A DNA stretch of 64,000 bases from Casp-actino8 sp964563545 (GCA_964563545.1 CAZLXB010000009.1:1-64000); one strand, 5' to 3'. Counted from the first letter of the stretch, positions 7,556 through 17,223 are shown. A program made the numbers and translations. The notes: generated by a model from the sequence alone, not told the origin.

Positions 7556-8943
7556 GCCGCCGTACCGCCGATGGTGAGCGACTTGACCCGCAACGTGGGC
7601 TGCCCGTCGCCCACCGGAACCCCCTGGCCGTCCTTGCCGCACGTGCCCGGATTCCCCATGGCGAAGTCGTTGCCGAGACGGTCGATGTCCCGCAGCACCT
7701 GCGGACCGTTGCCGATGAGGTTCCCCTCGCGCAGCGGTTCGGTGATCTCGCCGTTCTCGATCAGATAGGCCTCGGTCATGCCGAAGACGAAGTCACCCGT
7801 GGCGGTGTTCACGCTGCCACCGCCGAGATGAGCCACATAAACACCCGACTCGGTGTCCTTGATGATGGCGTCGGGCTCCTCCTGACCGTTCAACACATAT
7901 GTGTTGGTCATACGCACCATCGGCAGGTCTTGGTACGACTGGCGTCGGCCGTTACCACTCGGTCGCCGGCCTTCGTTGCGCGAACGGAGGTAGTCCCACA
8001 TGTAGTCGGTCAACACCCCGTTCTCGATCAGAACGTTGTATTGCGACGGATGACCTTCGTCGTCGATCGCGATAGCTCCCCATTCGTGCGTCATGGTGCC
8101 GTCGTCCACCAGGGTCACGAGCGGTGACGCAACGAGTTCACCCACCTTGCCGCGGTACACACTCGCGCCTTTGGCCACCAGATCGGCTTCGAGTCCGTGT
8201 CCGCAGGCTTCGTGGAAGAGCACTCCACCACTACCGGCCTTGATGACCACCGGCATCGAGCCCGAAGGAGCGGGCCGGGCCTTCAGTTTGGTCAGCGCCC
8301 GACGGGCGGCGACCCGTGCGATCTCCTCGACCTCGACCTTGTCGAACAGTTCGAAACCCATCGTGTGACCCACCGAGTCGTAGCCCGTCTGCATGCCGGT
8401 GTCACCGTTGGCCACCGCACTCACACGCATCAACGTGCGCACGCGCTCGTCGTGGGCCACGAGACCGTCGCTGTTGGCGATCACGATGCGAGTACGACCG
8501 TCGGCGTACCCGGCCGAGACCTGAGTGATCGCGCCACCCGTCGTGCGGGCCGCATCGTCGACCCGGCGGAGCAACTCGACCTTGGCCGACTTGGGCACAC
8601 CGGACGGATCGATCTCGATCGGGCTCACCGGCGTCGTGGGCCGGGTCGTCAGCGCCACCACGCGCGTGCCCCCATCGCCTTGACGCGCTGCTTCGGCGGC
8701 GACTCGGGCGGCCGCGAGGAGCCCGACTTCGCTCAGGTCGGCGGTGTGCGCGAAACCGGTGGTGTCACCGTGGATGACTCGGATGCCGGCACCGCGATTG
8801 CGCCCCGACGACATCTGCTCGATTCGTCCGTCGTCGAGGCCGACGCTCGTTCCGCGCCAATCGGAGGCGAACACCTCGGCGAAGTCGGCGCCGGTGCGCA
8901 GGCCGGCGGACAGGACTCGTTCCAGGACGTCGTTGTCGATCAC
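7552..8943 (-). CDS. tldD: TldD-family zinc metalloprotease
   Basis: Catalytic subunit of the TldD/TldE protease. The 463-residue protein contains the zinc site LFHEACGHGLEADL (HExxxH type) near residue 240 and the C-terminal GTCGKDGQGVPVGDG, whose cysteine is the usual third ligand. I place the start at GTG 8943 (MIDNDVLERVLS), 10 nt after the stop of the upstream MFS gene; an ATG at 8994 in the same frame would overlap that gene by 41 nt and add non-conserved residues. It overlaps pmbA by 4 nt. No precursor-peptide gene was found nearby. Confidence 0.92.
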   Translation of the reverse strand: MIDNDVLERVLSAGLRTGADFAEVFASDWRGTSVGLDDGRIEQMSSGRNRGAGIRVIHGDTTGFAHTADLSEVGLLAAARVAAEAARQGDGGTRVVALTTRPTTPVSPIEIDPSGVPKSAKVELLRRVDDAARTTGGAITQVSAGYADGRTRIVIANSDGLVAHDERVRTLMRVSAVANGDTGMQTGYDSVGHTMGFELFDKVEVEEIARVAARRALTKLKARPAPSGSMPVVIKAGSGGVLFHEACGHGLEADLVAKGASVYRGKVGELVASPLVTLVDDGTMTHEWGAIAIDDEGHPSQYNVLIENGVLTDYMWDYLRSRNEGRRPSGNGRRQSYQDLPMVRMTNTYVLNGQEEPDAIIKDTESGVYVAHLGGGSVNTATGDFVFGMTEAYLIENGEITEPLREGNLIGNGPQVLRDIDRLGNDFAMGNPGTCGKDGQGVPVGDGQPTLRVKSLTIGGTAA

Positions 8944-8953
8944 GAAGCGAACA

Positions 8954-10225
8954 CTAGGAGACGAGTGCCGGCGCGGTAGCGGCGCGCCGGCCATCCAGAC
9001 GTCCGACTCCGATGGCGGCGGCGATACACAACGCTCCGGCGATCACGAAGGCCGGTTTGTACGAGCCGGTGACATCTCTGAGCCATCCGGCACCCCACGC
9101 GGCGAGAGCGGCTCCGGTCTGGTGGCCGGCGAAGACCCAGCCGTAGACGAGTGGTCCGCGCGACACACCGAAGCGATCGATGCACAACGCGACAGTCGGC
9201 GGCACCGTGGCCACCCAATCGAGTCCGTAGAAGATCATGAATCCGGCCAGACCCCATCCACGCGTCCCGAGGGCCGGATCGAGAACGAGCAGACTCATGC
9301 CGCGTAGCGCGTAGTACGCCACGAGCAGTCGAGCCGGATCGTGGCGGTCGGTCAGCCAGCCCGAGGCCACGGTTCCGGCGACATCGAACAATCCGATGAG
9401 GGCGAGATACGAGGCGGCCGAGGTCGCGGTGATGTGGTGGTCGTGGGCCGCCGAGAGAAAATGCGTCTGAATCAGGCCATTGGTCGAGAGTCCGCACACC
9501 ATGAAACTCCCGGCGAGGATCCAGAAGATGTGGCTCCGACGCGCCGCCACCAGTGCGTCGAACGCGCTCTTCACCGGACGGTCGACCATCGGTGGTGCCA
9601 CGTAGTCCGGTTCGGCTCCGACGGGAAGTAGTCCGACGTCGGCGGGATGGTTGCGAAGGAAGATCGCCACCAACGGGGTGACCGACAGTGCACTGACGGC
9701 GATCACGAATCCGACCCACCGCCAGCCGTACGAATCGGCGATCCGGGTGAGCAGAGGAAGGAAGACCAACTGGCCGCTGGCGGTGGCCGCCGTGAGCGCA
9801 CCGGTCACCAGACCGCGTCGCTTCACGAACCATCGACCGGCGATGGTCGATGCGAAGACCGTGGCCATGCAACCGGAACCGGCCCCCACGATCACACCCC
9901 ACAAGAGATAGAGGTGCCAGGGGTTACTGATCCGGGTCGTCGCCAAGGCACCGATCGAGATGACGAGCAACGCAATCACCGTGACTCGGCGCAGTCCGTA
10001 CCGACTCTGCAAGGCGGCCGCGAACGGTCCGATCAACCCGAAGAGAAGGACGTTCACGCTGACGGCGGCACCGATCACCCCACGACCCCAGCCGAATTCG
10101 TCGTGCAGTGGGTCGATCAGGATCGCCGGGGTCGAGCGGAATCCGGCCGCGCCGAGGAGGGCCACGAATGCGACCACGAACACCACCCAGGCGTAATGGA
10201 ATCGAGGCCGAAAGGGACCGGACAC
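8954..10225 (-). CDS. Major facilitator superfamily transporter
   Basis: A membrane protein of 423 residues with about twelve hydrophobic segments and MFS architecture, most like the monocarboxylate/oxalate-formate type: YAWVVFVVAFVALLGAAGF in helix 1, GWGRGVIGAAVSVNVLLFG after it, and a basic loop RYGLRRVTV between helices 2 and 3. A second basic loop, DRHDPARLL, lies after helix 8. Substrate cannot be assigned. GTG 10225 is preferred because a TACCGT hexamer sits 7 nt before it; GTG 10234 is an alternative. It lies just upstream of tldD on the same strand and is divergent from the PAP2 gene. Confidence 0.85.
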   Translation of the reverse strand: MSGPFRPRFHYAWVVFVVAFVALLGAAGFRSTPAILIDPLHDEFGWGRGVIGAAVSVNVLLFGLIGPFAAALQSRYGLRRVTVIALLVISIGALATTRISNPWHLYLLWGVIVGAGSGCMATVFASTIAGRWFVKRRGLVTGALTAATASGQLVFLPLLTRIADSYGWRWVGFVIAVSALSVTPLVAIFLRNHPADVGLLPVGAEPDYVAPPMVDRPVKSAFDALVAARRSHIFWILAGSFMVCGLSTNGLIQTHFLSAAHDHHITATSAASYLALIGLFDVAGTVASGWLTDRHDPARLLVAYYALRGMSLLVLDPALGTRGWGLAGFMIFYGLDWVATVPPTVALCIDRFGVSRGPLVYGWVFAGHQTGAALAAWGAGWLRDVTGSYKPAFVIAGALCIAAAIGVGRLDGRRAATAPALVS

Positions 10226-10232
10226 CCGGATC

Positions 10233-10238
10233 ACGGTA
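10233..10238 (-). promoter_or_regulatory. -10-like hexamer of the MFS gene
   Basis: TACCGT on the minus strand, 7 nt before GTG 10225. This spacing is the reason for preferring that start. Confidence 0.4.
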
Positions 10239-10279
10239 GTGGTCGGCGACCGAACTCAATGGTTGTGTGGCGACGGGCG

Positions 10280-10285
10280 TAGATT
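10280..10285 (+). promoter_or_regulatory. -10-like hexamer of the PAP2 gene
   Basis: TAGATT, 6 nt before GTG 10292; fits a leaderless start. Confidence 0.5.
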
Positions 10286-10291
10286 TCGGGC

Positions 10292-11215
10292 GTGCAAACG
10301 CTGCCTTCGAACGAGTCGCGCGTCCACCGCACGCATTGGTGGAAAGAGGCGCTCATCATGGGTGGCTTCTACCTCGTGTACTCCTGGAGTCGGAATCTCT
10401 TCGGCTCGGCGCGGCTCGCCGCCGACGGCATCCCCGAACAAGCCTTCAACAACGCCGAACGCCTGATTCGATTCGAGCGCTTGATCGGGCTGTACCACGA
10501 AGAGTCGGTGCAGGACTGGTTCTTGTCGCACCACTGGTTCATCCGTTTCTGGAACACGTATTACGGCACCGCGCATTTCGTCGTCACCCTTGCCGTCTTT
10601 TGGATTCTCTTCTTCCGACGTCCCGAGGTCTTCCCGCAGTGGCGGAACACCCTTGCAATCACGACTGCGTTGGCCATCGTCGGTTTCTCTCTCTTCCCGG
10701 TCATGCCACCCCGACTCCTCGACGCGCCCTGCCCGAAGGACGGTGGCTACGGCGGTCGTTGCATCACGAGTCCACTACGCGACGAGGGCGCCGATGGTCT
10801 GGCCGGAACGGCCGATGACGGAACCTTCGGCTTCGTCGACACCCTCCCCGAATACGGCGGCGGGCTCTGGACCTTCGACTCCGACGCCATGAAGACGATC
10901 TCCAACCAATACGCGGCCATGCCGAGCATGCACATCGGCTGGAGCAGTTGGTGCGCCTTCGCGGTGTGGCCACTCCTCCGACGTCGCTGGACCAAGGTCG
11001 CCGTCCTCCTCTATCCGGCGGCCACGCTTTTCTGCATCGTCGTCACCGGCAACCACTACTGGATCGACGGTGTCGGCGGTCAACTCGCCCTGGCCGTCGG
11101 CGCCCTGCTCGGCTGGGGTCTACACCGCTGGAACCAACGACGACTCGACCGGAAATTCGCGTCGGAGATCGCCCGCAACAGCGGTCACACGAGCGATTCC
11201 GCCATCCCCTCCTGA
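10292..11215 (+). CDS. PAP2-family membrane phosphatase / AUR1-like phosphotransferase
   Basis: A 307-residue integral membrane protein with the two histidine-centred motifs of the PAP2/AUR1-like superfamily: MPSMHIGWSSW and GNHYWIDGVGG. A hydrophilic loop of about 60 residues (from CPKDGGYGGRC) precedes the first motif, as in actinobacterial inositolphosphotransferase-like members. The chain has five or six hydrophobic stretches and a basic C-terminus. It may act on a lipid phosphate or transfer an inositol phosphate head group; the sequence does not decide between these. Start is GTG 10292. The dxs gene follows after 27 nt. Confidence 0.8.
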   Translation: MQTLPSNESRVHRTHWWKEALIMGGFYLVYSWSRNLFGSARLAADGIPEQAFNNAERLIRFERLIGLYHEESVQDWFLSHHWFIRFWNTYYGTAHFVVTLAVFWILFFRRPEVFPQWRNTLAITTALAIVGFSLFPVMPPRLLDAPCPKDGGYGGRCITSPLRDEGADGLAGTADDGTFGFVDTLPEYGGGLWTFDSDAMKTISNQYAAMPSMHIGWSSWCAFAVWPLLRRRWTKVAVLLYPAATLFCIVVTGNHYWIDGVGGQLALAVGALLGWGLHRWNQRRLDRKFASEIARNSGHTSDSAIPS

Positions 11216-11242
11216 GGGGGGTAGGGCTAGCGTGAAATCGTC

Positions 11243-13186
11243 ATGTCGATCGAGAACCTCCGCCAGCCGGCCGACCTGCGCGGCAAGTCGTACGCCGAAC
11301 TCGCCGAGCTCTCGGGTGAGATCCGCGACTTCATCGTGCGGGCGGTCGCCGATCATGGCGGACATCTCGGTTCCAATCTCGGTGCGGTCGAGCTGACGCT
11401 CGCCCTGCATCGGGTCTTCGACTCGCCGCGCGATGCGATCCTTTGGGACACCGGCCATCAGTCGTATGTCCACAAGATCGTGACCGGTCGTGCCGAGGGT
11501 TTCGAGGCCTTGCGTCAAGCCGATGGGCTCTCGGGCTACCCGAGCCGTGAGGAAAGTCAGCACGACTACATCGAGAACAGCCATGCGTCCACAGTGTTGT
11601 CGTACGCCTATGGCCTGGCCGTCGCGCGCGACGCGGGTGTCGATCCCCACCGGCACATCGTGGCCGTCATCGGCGACGGGTCGATGACGGGCGGCATGGC
11701 CTACGAAGCGCTCAACAACCTCGGTCACTCGCGTCGACGCGTGATCATCGTGCTCAACGACAACGGTCGTAGTTACGCCCCCACGATCTCGAATCTCACT
11801 CAGCAGGTCTCGCCGGTTTCCGATGCACCGACGGGTTCGATCGAACGACCAGCCCTCCCCGATCGCATCACCGAGAAGTTGTCGCACGGACTCACGCGCA
11901 TCCGCATGAACCCGGTCTACGTGCAGCGGCAGCGACGTATCGAGGCCTGGTTGCAGAATCTCCCGGTGGTGGGTCAGCAGGCCGAGAAGGGTGTCGAGGC
12001 CGTGAAGGCCGCCGTGCGAGAGTTCCTTCAGCCACCGTCGTTCTTCGAGGCTCTCGGGGTGCGCTACATCGGCCCGATCGACGGCCACGACATTCGCGAA
12101 CTCGAAGTCGCTTTCCGCAATGCCGAGGATCTCTCGGCCGAGGGACCGATCGTCGTGCACGTCCTCACTCAGAAGGGCAAGGGATACCCGCCCGCCGAAG
12201 ACGACGACGAGAAGCATCTGCACGACACGCCCGTGTTCGACCCGGCCGTTGGGCCACCCAAGGCCGTTCCCACCGGCTACACACAAGCCTTCGCCGAGGC
12301 GATCCTGAAAGAAGCCGAGAGCGATCCGCGCCTCGTCGCCATCACGGCGGCCATGCCCGGGCCCACCGGCCTACTTCCTTTCGAATCGCGGTACCCGGAA
12401 CGCTTCTTCGACGTCGGCATCGCCGAACAACACGCGGTGACCGGAGCGGCGGGCATGGCCATGGGTGGACTTCGGCCCGTCGTCGCGCTCTACTCCACTT
12501 TCCTCAGCCGCGCGTGGGATCAAGTCGTGTACGACGTCGCGCTGCACCGACTGCCCGTGATCTTCTGCCTCGACCGCGCCGGCATCACCGGCGACGACGG
12601 CCCGAGTCACCACGGCGTGTTCGACATGGCGCTGCTCTCCAAAGTCCCCGGCATGCGAGTCCTCGCGCCGTCGAGCGCCCAAGAGCTGCAGCAGATGTTG
12701 CACGATTCCGTTTCGCTCGTCGAGGCCGGACCGGTCGCCATCCGCTACCCGAAAGGCGCGGCCCGTCAGGTTCCCGAGTCCGAGGTCGGATCCGGGTTGC
12801 AGGCACGTCTCGTGCGCGCCGGTTCATCCGACGTCGCGGTTCTGGCGATTGGCAAGATGGTGGGTGCGGCGCTGAAGGCGGCCGACCTCCTCGCCGCACA
12901 GGGCACCGACATCACGGTGTGGGACGTGCGCTCGTGCGCACCTCTCGATCCGCTGATGTGCGACGACGCCGCTCGCCACCGATTGGTCGTCACGGTGGAG
13001 GACGGAATACGGGAAGGTGGTATCGGCATGTCGATCGCCGCCGAGATCGCCGCTCGAAACTCTGCGACCCACGTCGAGATCATGGGCGTGCCGAACAAGT
13101 TCCTTCCTCATTCCAAACCCGACCGTTTGCTCGCCCAGATCGGCCTCGACGCCGAGGGCATCGCCGCGGTCATCACCGGCCGATGA
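11243..13186 (+). CDS. dxs: 1-deoxy-D-xylulose-5-phosphate synthase
   Basis: First enzyme of the MEP isoprenoid pathway, condensing pyruvate and glyceraldehyde-3-phosphate with thiamine diphosphate as cofactor. The 647 residues are full length. Visible: DTGHQSYVHKI near residue 73, the ThDP motif GDGSMTGGMAYEALNNLG, GPIDGHDI, and DVGIAEQHAVTGAAGMA with the catalytic glutamate. ispE of the same pathway lies at 52.2 kb. Because DXS needs thiamine diphosphate, it depends indirectly on the thiamine salvage operon at 17.3 kb. It overlaps hisN by 4 nt. Confidence 0.97.
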   Translation: MSIENLRQPADLRGKSYAELAELSGEIRDFIVRAVADHGGHLGSNLGAVELTLALHRVFDSPRDAILWDTGHQSYVHKIVTGRAEGFEALRQADGLSGYPSREESQHDYIENSHASTVLSYAYGLAVARDAGVDPHRHIVAVIGDGSMTGGMAYEALNNLGHSRRRVIIVLNDNGRSYAPTISNLTQQVSPVSDAPTGSIERPALPDRITEKLSHGLTRIRMNPVYVQRQRRIEAWLQNLPVVGQQAEKGVEAVKAAVREFLQPPSFFEALGVRYIGPIDGHDIRELEVAFRNAEDLSAEGPIVVHVLTQKGKGYPPAEDDDEKHLHDTPVFDPAVGPPKAVPTGYTQAFAEAILKEAESDPRLVAITAAMPGPTGLLPFESRYPERFFDVGIAEQHAVTGAAGMAMGGLRPVVALYSTFLSRAWDQVVYDVALHRLPVIFCLDRAGITGDDGPSHHGVFDMALLSKVPGMRVLAPSSAQELQQMLHDSVSLVEAGPVAIRYPKGAARQVPESEVGSGLQARLVRAGSSDVAVLAIGKMVGAALKAADLLAAQGTDITVWDVRSCAPLDPLMCDDAARHRLVVTVEDGIREGGIGMSIAAEIAARNSATHVEIMGVPNKFLPHSKPDRLLAQIGLDAEGIAAVITGR

Positions 13187-13968
13187 CCGCGCTCGACCGA
13201 CTCGACGTCGAACTCGAACTCGCCCTCACGGTCGCCGATGCGGCCGATCGCATCACCCGCCCCGCATTCGAGGCCCGCTCGTTCACGACTGAACGCAAGG
13301 CCGATCATTCGGAAGTCACCGAAATCGATCGGGGCACCGAAAAGGAGATCGTGGCTGCTCTCGGCCGAGCCCGCCCGCAACATTCGATCTACGGCGAAGA
13401 GTTCGGTGTCGTGGGAGACCAGACCTCCGATTGGCAATGGGTCATCGATCCGATCGATGGAACATCCAACTTCGTGCGCGGCGTTCCGATCTGGGCGACT
13501 CTCGTCTCGCTCGTGCATCGCCACGACGGTCCGATCCTCGGCGTGATCTCGGCACCATCGCTCGGGCGACGTTGGTGGTCGGCTCGAGGAATCGGCGCGT
13601 TCGCCGACGGACGCGCGCTGAAGGTGAGCTCCACGACCACGCTCGACCGTGCTCAAGTGAGCGTCACCTTCAACGCCGGTTGGGATCGTCTCGGTCTCAC
13701 CGATCGACTCGTCCGCCTGCAACAGGAGTCGTATCGTGCGCGCGGATACGGCGACTTCTGGCAGCACATGCTCGTAGCCGAAGGCGCGGTCGACATCGCC
13801 GTCGATGCCGTCGGCCTCGCGCCCTACGACAACGCCGCGGTGCAGGCGATCGTGGAAGAAGCCGGTGGTCGTCACACCAACCGATTCGGCGATCGCGACT
13901 ACACGAGCGACACCGCGATCTCAACCAACGGAATACTCCACGACGAGGTCATCGGTCGTCTCTGTTAG
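13183..13968 (+). CDS. hisN: Histidinol-phosphatase, inositol-monophosphatase family
   Basis: A 261-residue Mg2+-dependent phosphatase. The metal site is DPIDGTSNFVRGVPIWATL near residues 88-106, with GEEFG upstream, and the C-terminal signature is YGDFWQHMLVAEGAVDIAVD. This combination (NFVRGVPIWATL plus YGDFW-HML) is typical of actinobacterial HisN rather than of general inositol monophosphatases, so the histidine pathway (histidinol phosphate to histidinol) is the best call. No other his gene is in the window. ATG 13183 overlaps the dxs stop by 4 nt (ATGA), an unusual pairing of isoprenoid and histidine genes. Confidence 0.85.
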   Translation: MTALDRLDVELELALTVADAADRITRPAFEARSFTTERKADHSEVTEIDRGTEKEIVAALGRARPQHSIYGEEFGVVGDQTSDWQWVIDPIDGTSNFVRGVPIWATLVSLVHRHDGPILGVISAPSLGRRWWSARGIGAFADGRALKVSSTTTLDRAQVSVTFNAGWDRLGLTDRLVRLQQESYRARGYGDFWQHMLVAEGAVDIAVDAVGLAPYDNAAVQAIVEEAGGRHTNRFGDRDYTSDTAISTNGILHDEVIGRLC

Positions 13969-13990
13969 CGTTCGCCGAAGGGGTCGAACC

Positions 13991-15724
13991 ATGAGCGAAC
14001 TCGTCATCACCAACGCCCATCTCGTCGATGGTTCCGGTGCGCCGGCCCGGGCCGCCGACATCGCGGTCGACGGCGGCGTCATCGTCGAGGTCGACGCTCC
14101 CGGCAAGATTTCCACGCAATCGGCCCGCCAAGTTCTCGACGCCGAGGGTCGACTCGTGACACCCGGCTTCGTCGACGTGCACACCCACTACGACGCACAG
14201 GTGTCGTGGGACCCCTGGCTCACGCCGAGTTCCTGGCACGGTGTCACCACTGCGGTGATGGGCAACTGCGGTGTCGGCTTCGCCCCCGCGCATCCCGACC
14301 GCCACCAATGGTTGATCGAACTCATGGAGGGCGTGGAGGACATCCCGGGTTCGGCGATGACCGATGGCATCGACTGGCAGTGGGAGAGCTTCCCTGAATA
14401 TCTCGACGCCATCGCTCGCCACTCGTTCGTTCTCGACATCGGAACCCAGATCGCGCATGGACCGCTACGCGCCTATGTGATGGGCCAACGTGGCGCCGAC
14501 AACGAACCGGCCGATGCCGACGACCGTGCGAACATGGCCCGACTCGTGGAGGAGGCCCTGCGCCACGGTGCCCTCGGCTTCTCCACCAGCCGCACACCGC
14601 TGCACAAATCGAAGAGCGGCGAACTCGTCCCGGGCACGATGGTCGACGCCGACGAGTTGTTCGCCATCGCCACGGCCATGTCGCGGGTCGGACATGGCAA
14701 TTTCCAGTTCTCACCCGAACACATCCGGGTTCCGGGCGAAGAGTGGATCTGGATGCGCGAACTCGCCCGTCGAACGGGTCGGCCCGTGAGCGTGAACCTC
14801 AGTCAGACCGACCAATCCCCCGATCTCTGGCGTTCGGTCCTGCGACTTCTCACCGAGGCCCATGCCGATGGCATCCCGATCTACACTCAGGTCGCCGGCC
14901 GTTCGATCGGCATCATGTACTGCCTCCACGGAAGCGTGCACCCGCTTCTCTTCCATCCGGCCTACGCCGAAGTGCAACACCTGCCGATGGACGAGCGGAT
15001 CCGAGCCCTCGCCGATCCCGAGCGTCGGCGTCGGATCATCGAGGAGATCCCCGATGACGGCGGGCTCTTCCACCGCATCGTGATCGAGAAAGCATCGGGC
15101 ATGTGGCTCGTCGACGGATCCGACATCGACTACGAACCGCATCGAGACGAGTCCGTCGAAGCCATCGCCCGTCGGACCGGTCGGCCGATCGCCGAGATCA
15201 TCCTCGATCAACTCGTGTCACACGACGGCAACGGCATGATCTACGCACCATTCTTCAACTATTCGTATGGCGACCTCTCGATGACTTACGAGGCGCATCT
15301 GCATCCACACACACGCATGGGTCTGTCGGATGCCGGCGCCCATTGCGGCGCGATCTGCGACGGCGGCATGCCCACCTTCATGCTCACTCACTGGACGCGC
15401 GACCGACGTCGTGGCCCGCGGCTGCCGCTCGAGTACGTCGTGCACCGCCAGACCCGTCAGACCGCCGAGTTCTACGGACTCCACGATCGCGGTCTCATCG
15501 CCCCCGGTCACCGCGCCGACATCAACGTGATCGACTACGACGAACTCGGATTCGATGTTCCGCGCATGGCCTTCGACCTTCCGGCAAACGGGCGCCGACT
15601 GGTTCAGCGTGGACGGGGTTACGCGGCCACCTTCGTCCGCGGTGTCCAGACCGTCGCCGACGACGAATTCACGGGCGAACTCCCGGGACGACTCGTTCGC
15701 GGCCCGCAGGCCGCATCGCACTGA
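13991..15724 (+). CDS. N-acyl-D-amino-acid deacylase family amidohydrolase
   Basis: A 577-residue metal-dependent hydrolase of the amidohydrolase-3/D-aminoacylase type. After an N-terminal beta segment (LVITNAHLVDGSGAPARAADIAV) comes the metal motif GFVDVHTHYDAQVSWDPWL; later SDAGAHCGAICDGGMPT provides the catalytic Asp region, and LGFSTSR and RQTAEFYGLHDRG are typical of the family. No signal peptide is seen, so it acts in the cytosol. Exact substrate (an N-acyl-D-amino acid or a similar amide) cannot be read from sequence. ATG 13991 starts the conserved domain 22 nt after hisN. Confidence 0.85.
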   Translation: MSELVITNAHLVDGSGAPARAADIAVDGGVIVEVDAPGKISTQSARQVLDAEGRLVTPGFVDVHTHYDAQVSWDPWLTPSSWHGVTTAVMGNCGVGFAPAHPDRHQWLIELMEGVEDIPGSAMTDGIDWQWESFPEYLDAIARHSFVLDIGTQIAHGPLRAYVMGQRGADNEPADADDRANMARLVEEALRHGALGFSTSRTPLHKSKSGELVPGTMVDADELFAIATAMSRVGHGNFQFSPEHIRVPGEEWIWMRELARRTGRPVSVNLSQTDQSPDLWRSVLRLLTEAHADGIPIYTQVAGRSIGIMYCLHGSVHPLLFHPAYAEVQHLPMDERIRALADPERRRRIIEEIPDDGGLFHRIVIEKASGMWLVDGSDIDYEPHRDESVEAIARRTGRPIAEIILDQLVSHDGNGMIYAPFFNYSYGDLSMTYEAHLHPHTRMGLSDAGAHCGAICDGGMPTFMLTHWTRDRRRGPRLPLEYVVHRQTRQTAEFYGLHDRGLIAPGHRADINVIDYDELGFDVPRMAFDLPANGRRLVQRGRGYAATFVRGVQTVADDEFTGELPGRLVRGPQAASH

Positions 15725-15725
15725 C

Positions 15726-16379
15726 TCAGTTGTAGTAAGGGTTCTCACCCGACGAGTGATCGGTGAGGTCCCGCACCCGAGTGATGGCCGGAACCTTTTC
15801 GACCACCGTCGTCTGCACACCTTCGAGCATCGTCATGCGGCTCATCGAGCATCCGTGGCATCCACCACCCATGGTCAGATACGCCGTTCCCTCGTTGTCG
15901 TGACCGACGAAGGTCACGAAGCCGCCGTGGGCGGCGAGCGCCGGGTTGACCTCACCGACGATGACGGCTTCGATCTCGGCCGAGAGTTCGTCACCCGACA
16001 CGAGTCCGTCGATCTTGGGGGCGACCGGACGATTGGGGTTGCGGATGACGAGACCACCAGAAGAGGTGTAATCGAGAACCGCATTCTGCAGGAGTTCGAC
16101 GTCCTTGGCCGGAACGATCACCTTCAGACCGTCGTGCGTTCGGACTTCATCGGTGAAGGCCGCCTTGCGGAACTCGTCGAGTGACAGGTCGTACTTGAAC
16201 TCCTCACCCGGACCACTCACGATTTCGAGTCGCAGACCAAGGGCAGCCGCGTCCTCTTCGGCATCGCGCAACTTCACGAGTTCGGCGTGCGCGGCCTCGG
16301 TGATCGTGACGATCGGTTCGGATCCGGTCGCCGTCGCCGGAGCGAGGGGCGAGGCGAGGGGGCTCTGCTGGGGGGTCAC
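15726..16379 (-). CDS. NfuA/NifU-type Fe-S cluster carrier
   Basis: A 217-residue two-domain protein. Residues about 22-115 look like an A-type (HesB/IscA) domain, TITEAAHAELVKL to GGLVIRNPN, but contain no cysteine, as in E. coli NfuA. Residues about 130-205 are a NifU C-terminal domain with the cluster motif GGGCHGCSMSR. It should deliver Fe-S clusters to client proteins such as MoaA. The GTG start at 16379 yields a Pro/Ala/Thr-rich 20-residue N-terminal extension. It converges with the amidohydrolase gene, 1 nt between stops. Confidence 0.87.
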   Translation of the reverse strand: MTPQQSPLASPLAPATATGSEPIVTITEAAHAELVKLRDAEEDAAALGLRLEIVSGPGEEFKYDLSLDEFRKAAFTDEVRTHDGLKVIVPAKDVELLQNAVLDYTSSGGLVIRNPNRPVAPKIDGLVSGDELSAEIEAVIVGEVNPALAAHGGFVTFVGHDNEGTAYLTMGGGCHGCSMSRMTMLEGVQTTVVEKVPAITRVRDLTDHSSGENPYYN

Positions 16380-16418
16380 GGGGCGAAGGCTACCTCGGTG
16401 TTTCGGGACGCCATCGGC

Positions 16419-17195
16419 TCAGCGCGGTCCGCCTCCGTCACACTCGATGCGTTGACCGGTGACGTACGACGCCCCTTCACTGCAGAGCCACAACACGACA
16501 TTGGCGACGTCGAGCGGCTGACACACCCGACCAAAAGGTGACCCCTGGTCGAGACTGCGGAGATCCTGCAACTCGCGCTGCCCGGTCATCGCCCGCGCCA
16601 AGCGAACTCCCATGTCGGTCTCCACGAGCCCGGGGGCCACGACGTTCACATGGATGCCGTGCGGACGTTCCTCTTTGGCGAGAGTGAGAGCCAGTGCCTC
16701 CATCGCCGCCTTGCCCATGTTGTAAGGAGCTCCATTGGCCCCCATGTGCGACGTGGCCACCGAGGAGATCATGACGATGTCGCCACGCGGTCGGGTGCGC
16801 ATCGACGGCAGAACGCCGCGTGCCATGTAATGAGGACCGAGCGCGTGCACACCGATCACGTTGGACAGTTCGGCCGGTTCGGTGAGAGCGACCGGCATCC
16901 CCTTCGAGGCGACGCCCGCGTTGCAGACGAGGATGTCGACGTAACCGAAGTCGGCCACGACGGCCGCCGTCATCCGGGCCACGGCTTCGGGGTCGGCGAC
17001 CGATGCCTCGTAGGCCGCGGCGCGTCCACCTTTCGCGTTGATCGACTCCACCAGTTCGAGAGCTGCGTCGCGATCACGTCGGTAGTTGACGGCGACGGTC
17101 GCACCGTGTTCGGCCAACAACTCGCAGATACCTCGACCGATTCCCCGTCCGCCGCCCGACACCAGCGCCACCCGACCGTTCAATTGTCCCGACAT
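16419..17195 (-). CDS. Short-chain dehydrogenase/reductase
   Basis: A 258-residue classical SDR. The Rossmann motif GGGRGIGRG is near the N-terminus, NAGVA follows at the end of the fourth strand, and the catalytic Ser-Tyr-Lys set is in MISSVATSHMGANGAPYNMGKAAMEAL. It resembles FabG-like 3-oxoacyl reductases and related dehydrogenases; the substrate is unknown. ATG 17195 is preceded by a GAGGGGGA ribosome binding site. The frame stays open far upstream, but through non-homologous sequence that is antisense to thiN. It is divergent from the TPP-controlled operon. Confidence 0.88.
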   Translation of the reverse strand: MSGQLNGRVALVSGGGRGIGRGICELLAEHGATVAVNYRRDRDAALELVESINAKGGRAAAYEASVADPEAVARMTAAVVADFGYVDILVCNAGVASKGMPVALTEPAELSNVIGVHALGPHYMARGVLPSMRTRPRGDIVMISSVATSHMGANGAPYNMGKAAMEALALTLAKEERPHGIHVNVVAPGLVETDMGVRLARAMTGQRELQDLRSLDQGSPFGRVCQPLDVANVVLWLCSEGASYVTGQRIECDGGGPR

Positions 17196-17223
17196 CGCTT
17201 CCCCCTCTCGGCCCCGAGAACGG

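Noticed and set aside
7552..8943. TldD/PmbA as part of a peptide natural-product (RiPP) cluster
   Set aside because: No precursor peptide, modification enzyme or dedicated exporter flanks the pair; TldD/E pairs are common housekeeping genes.
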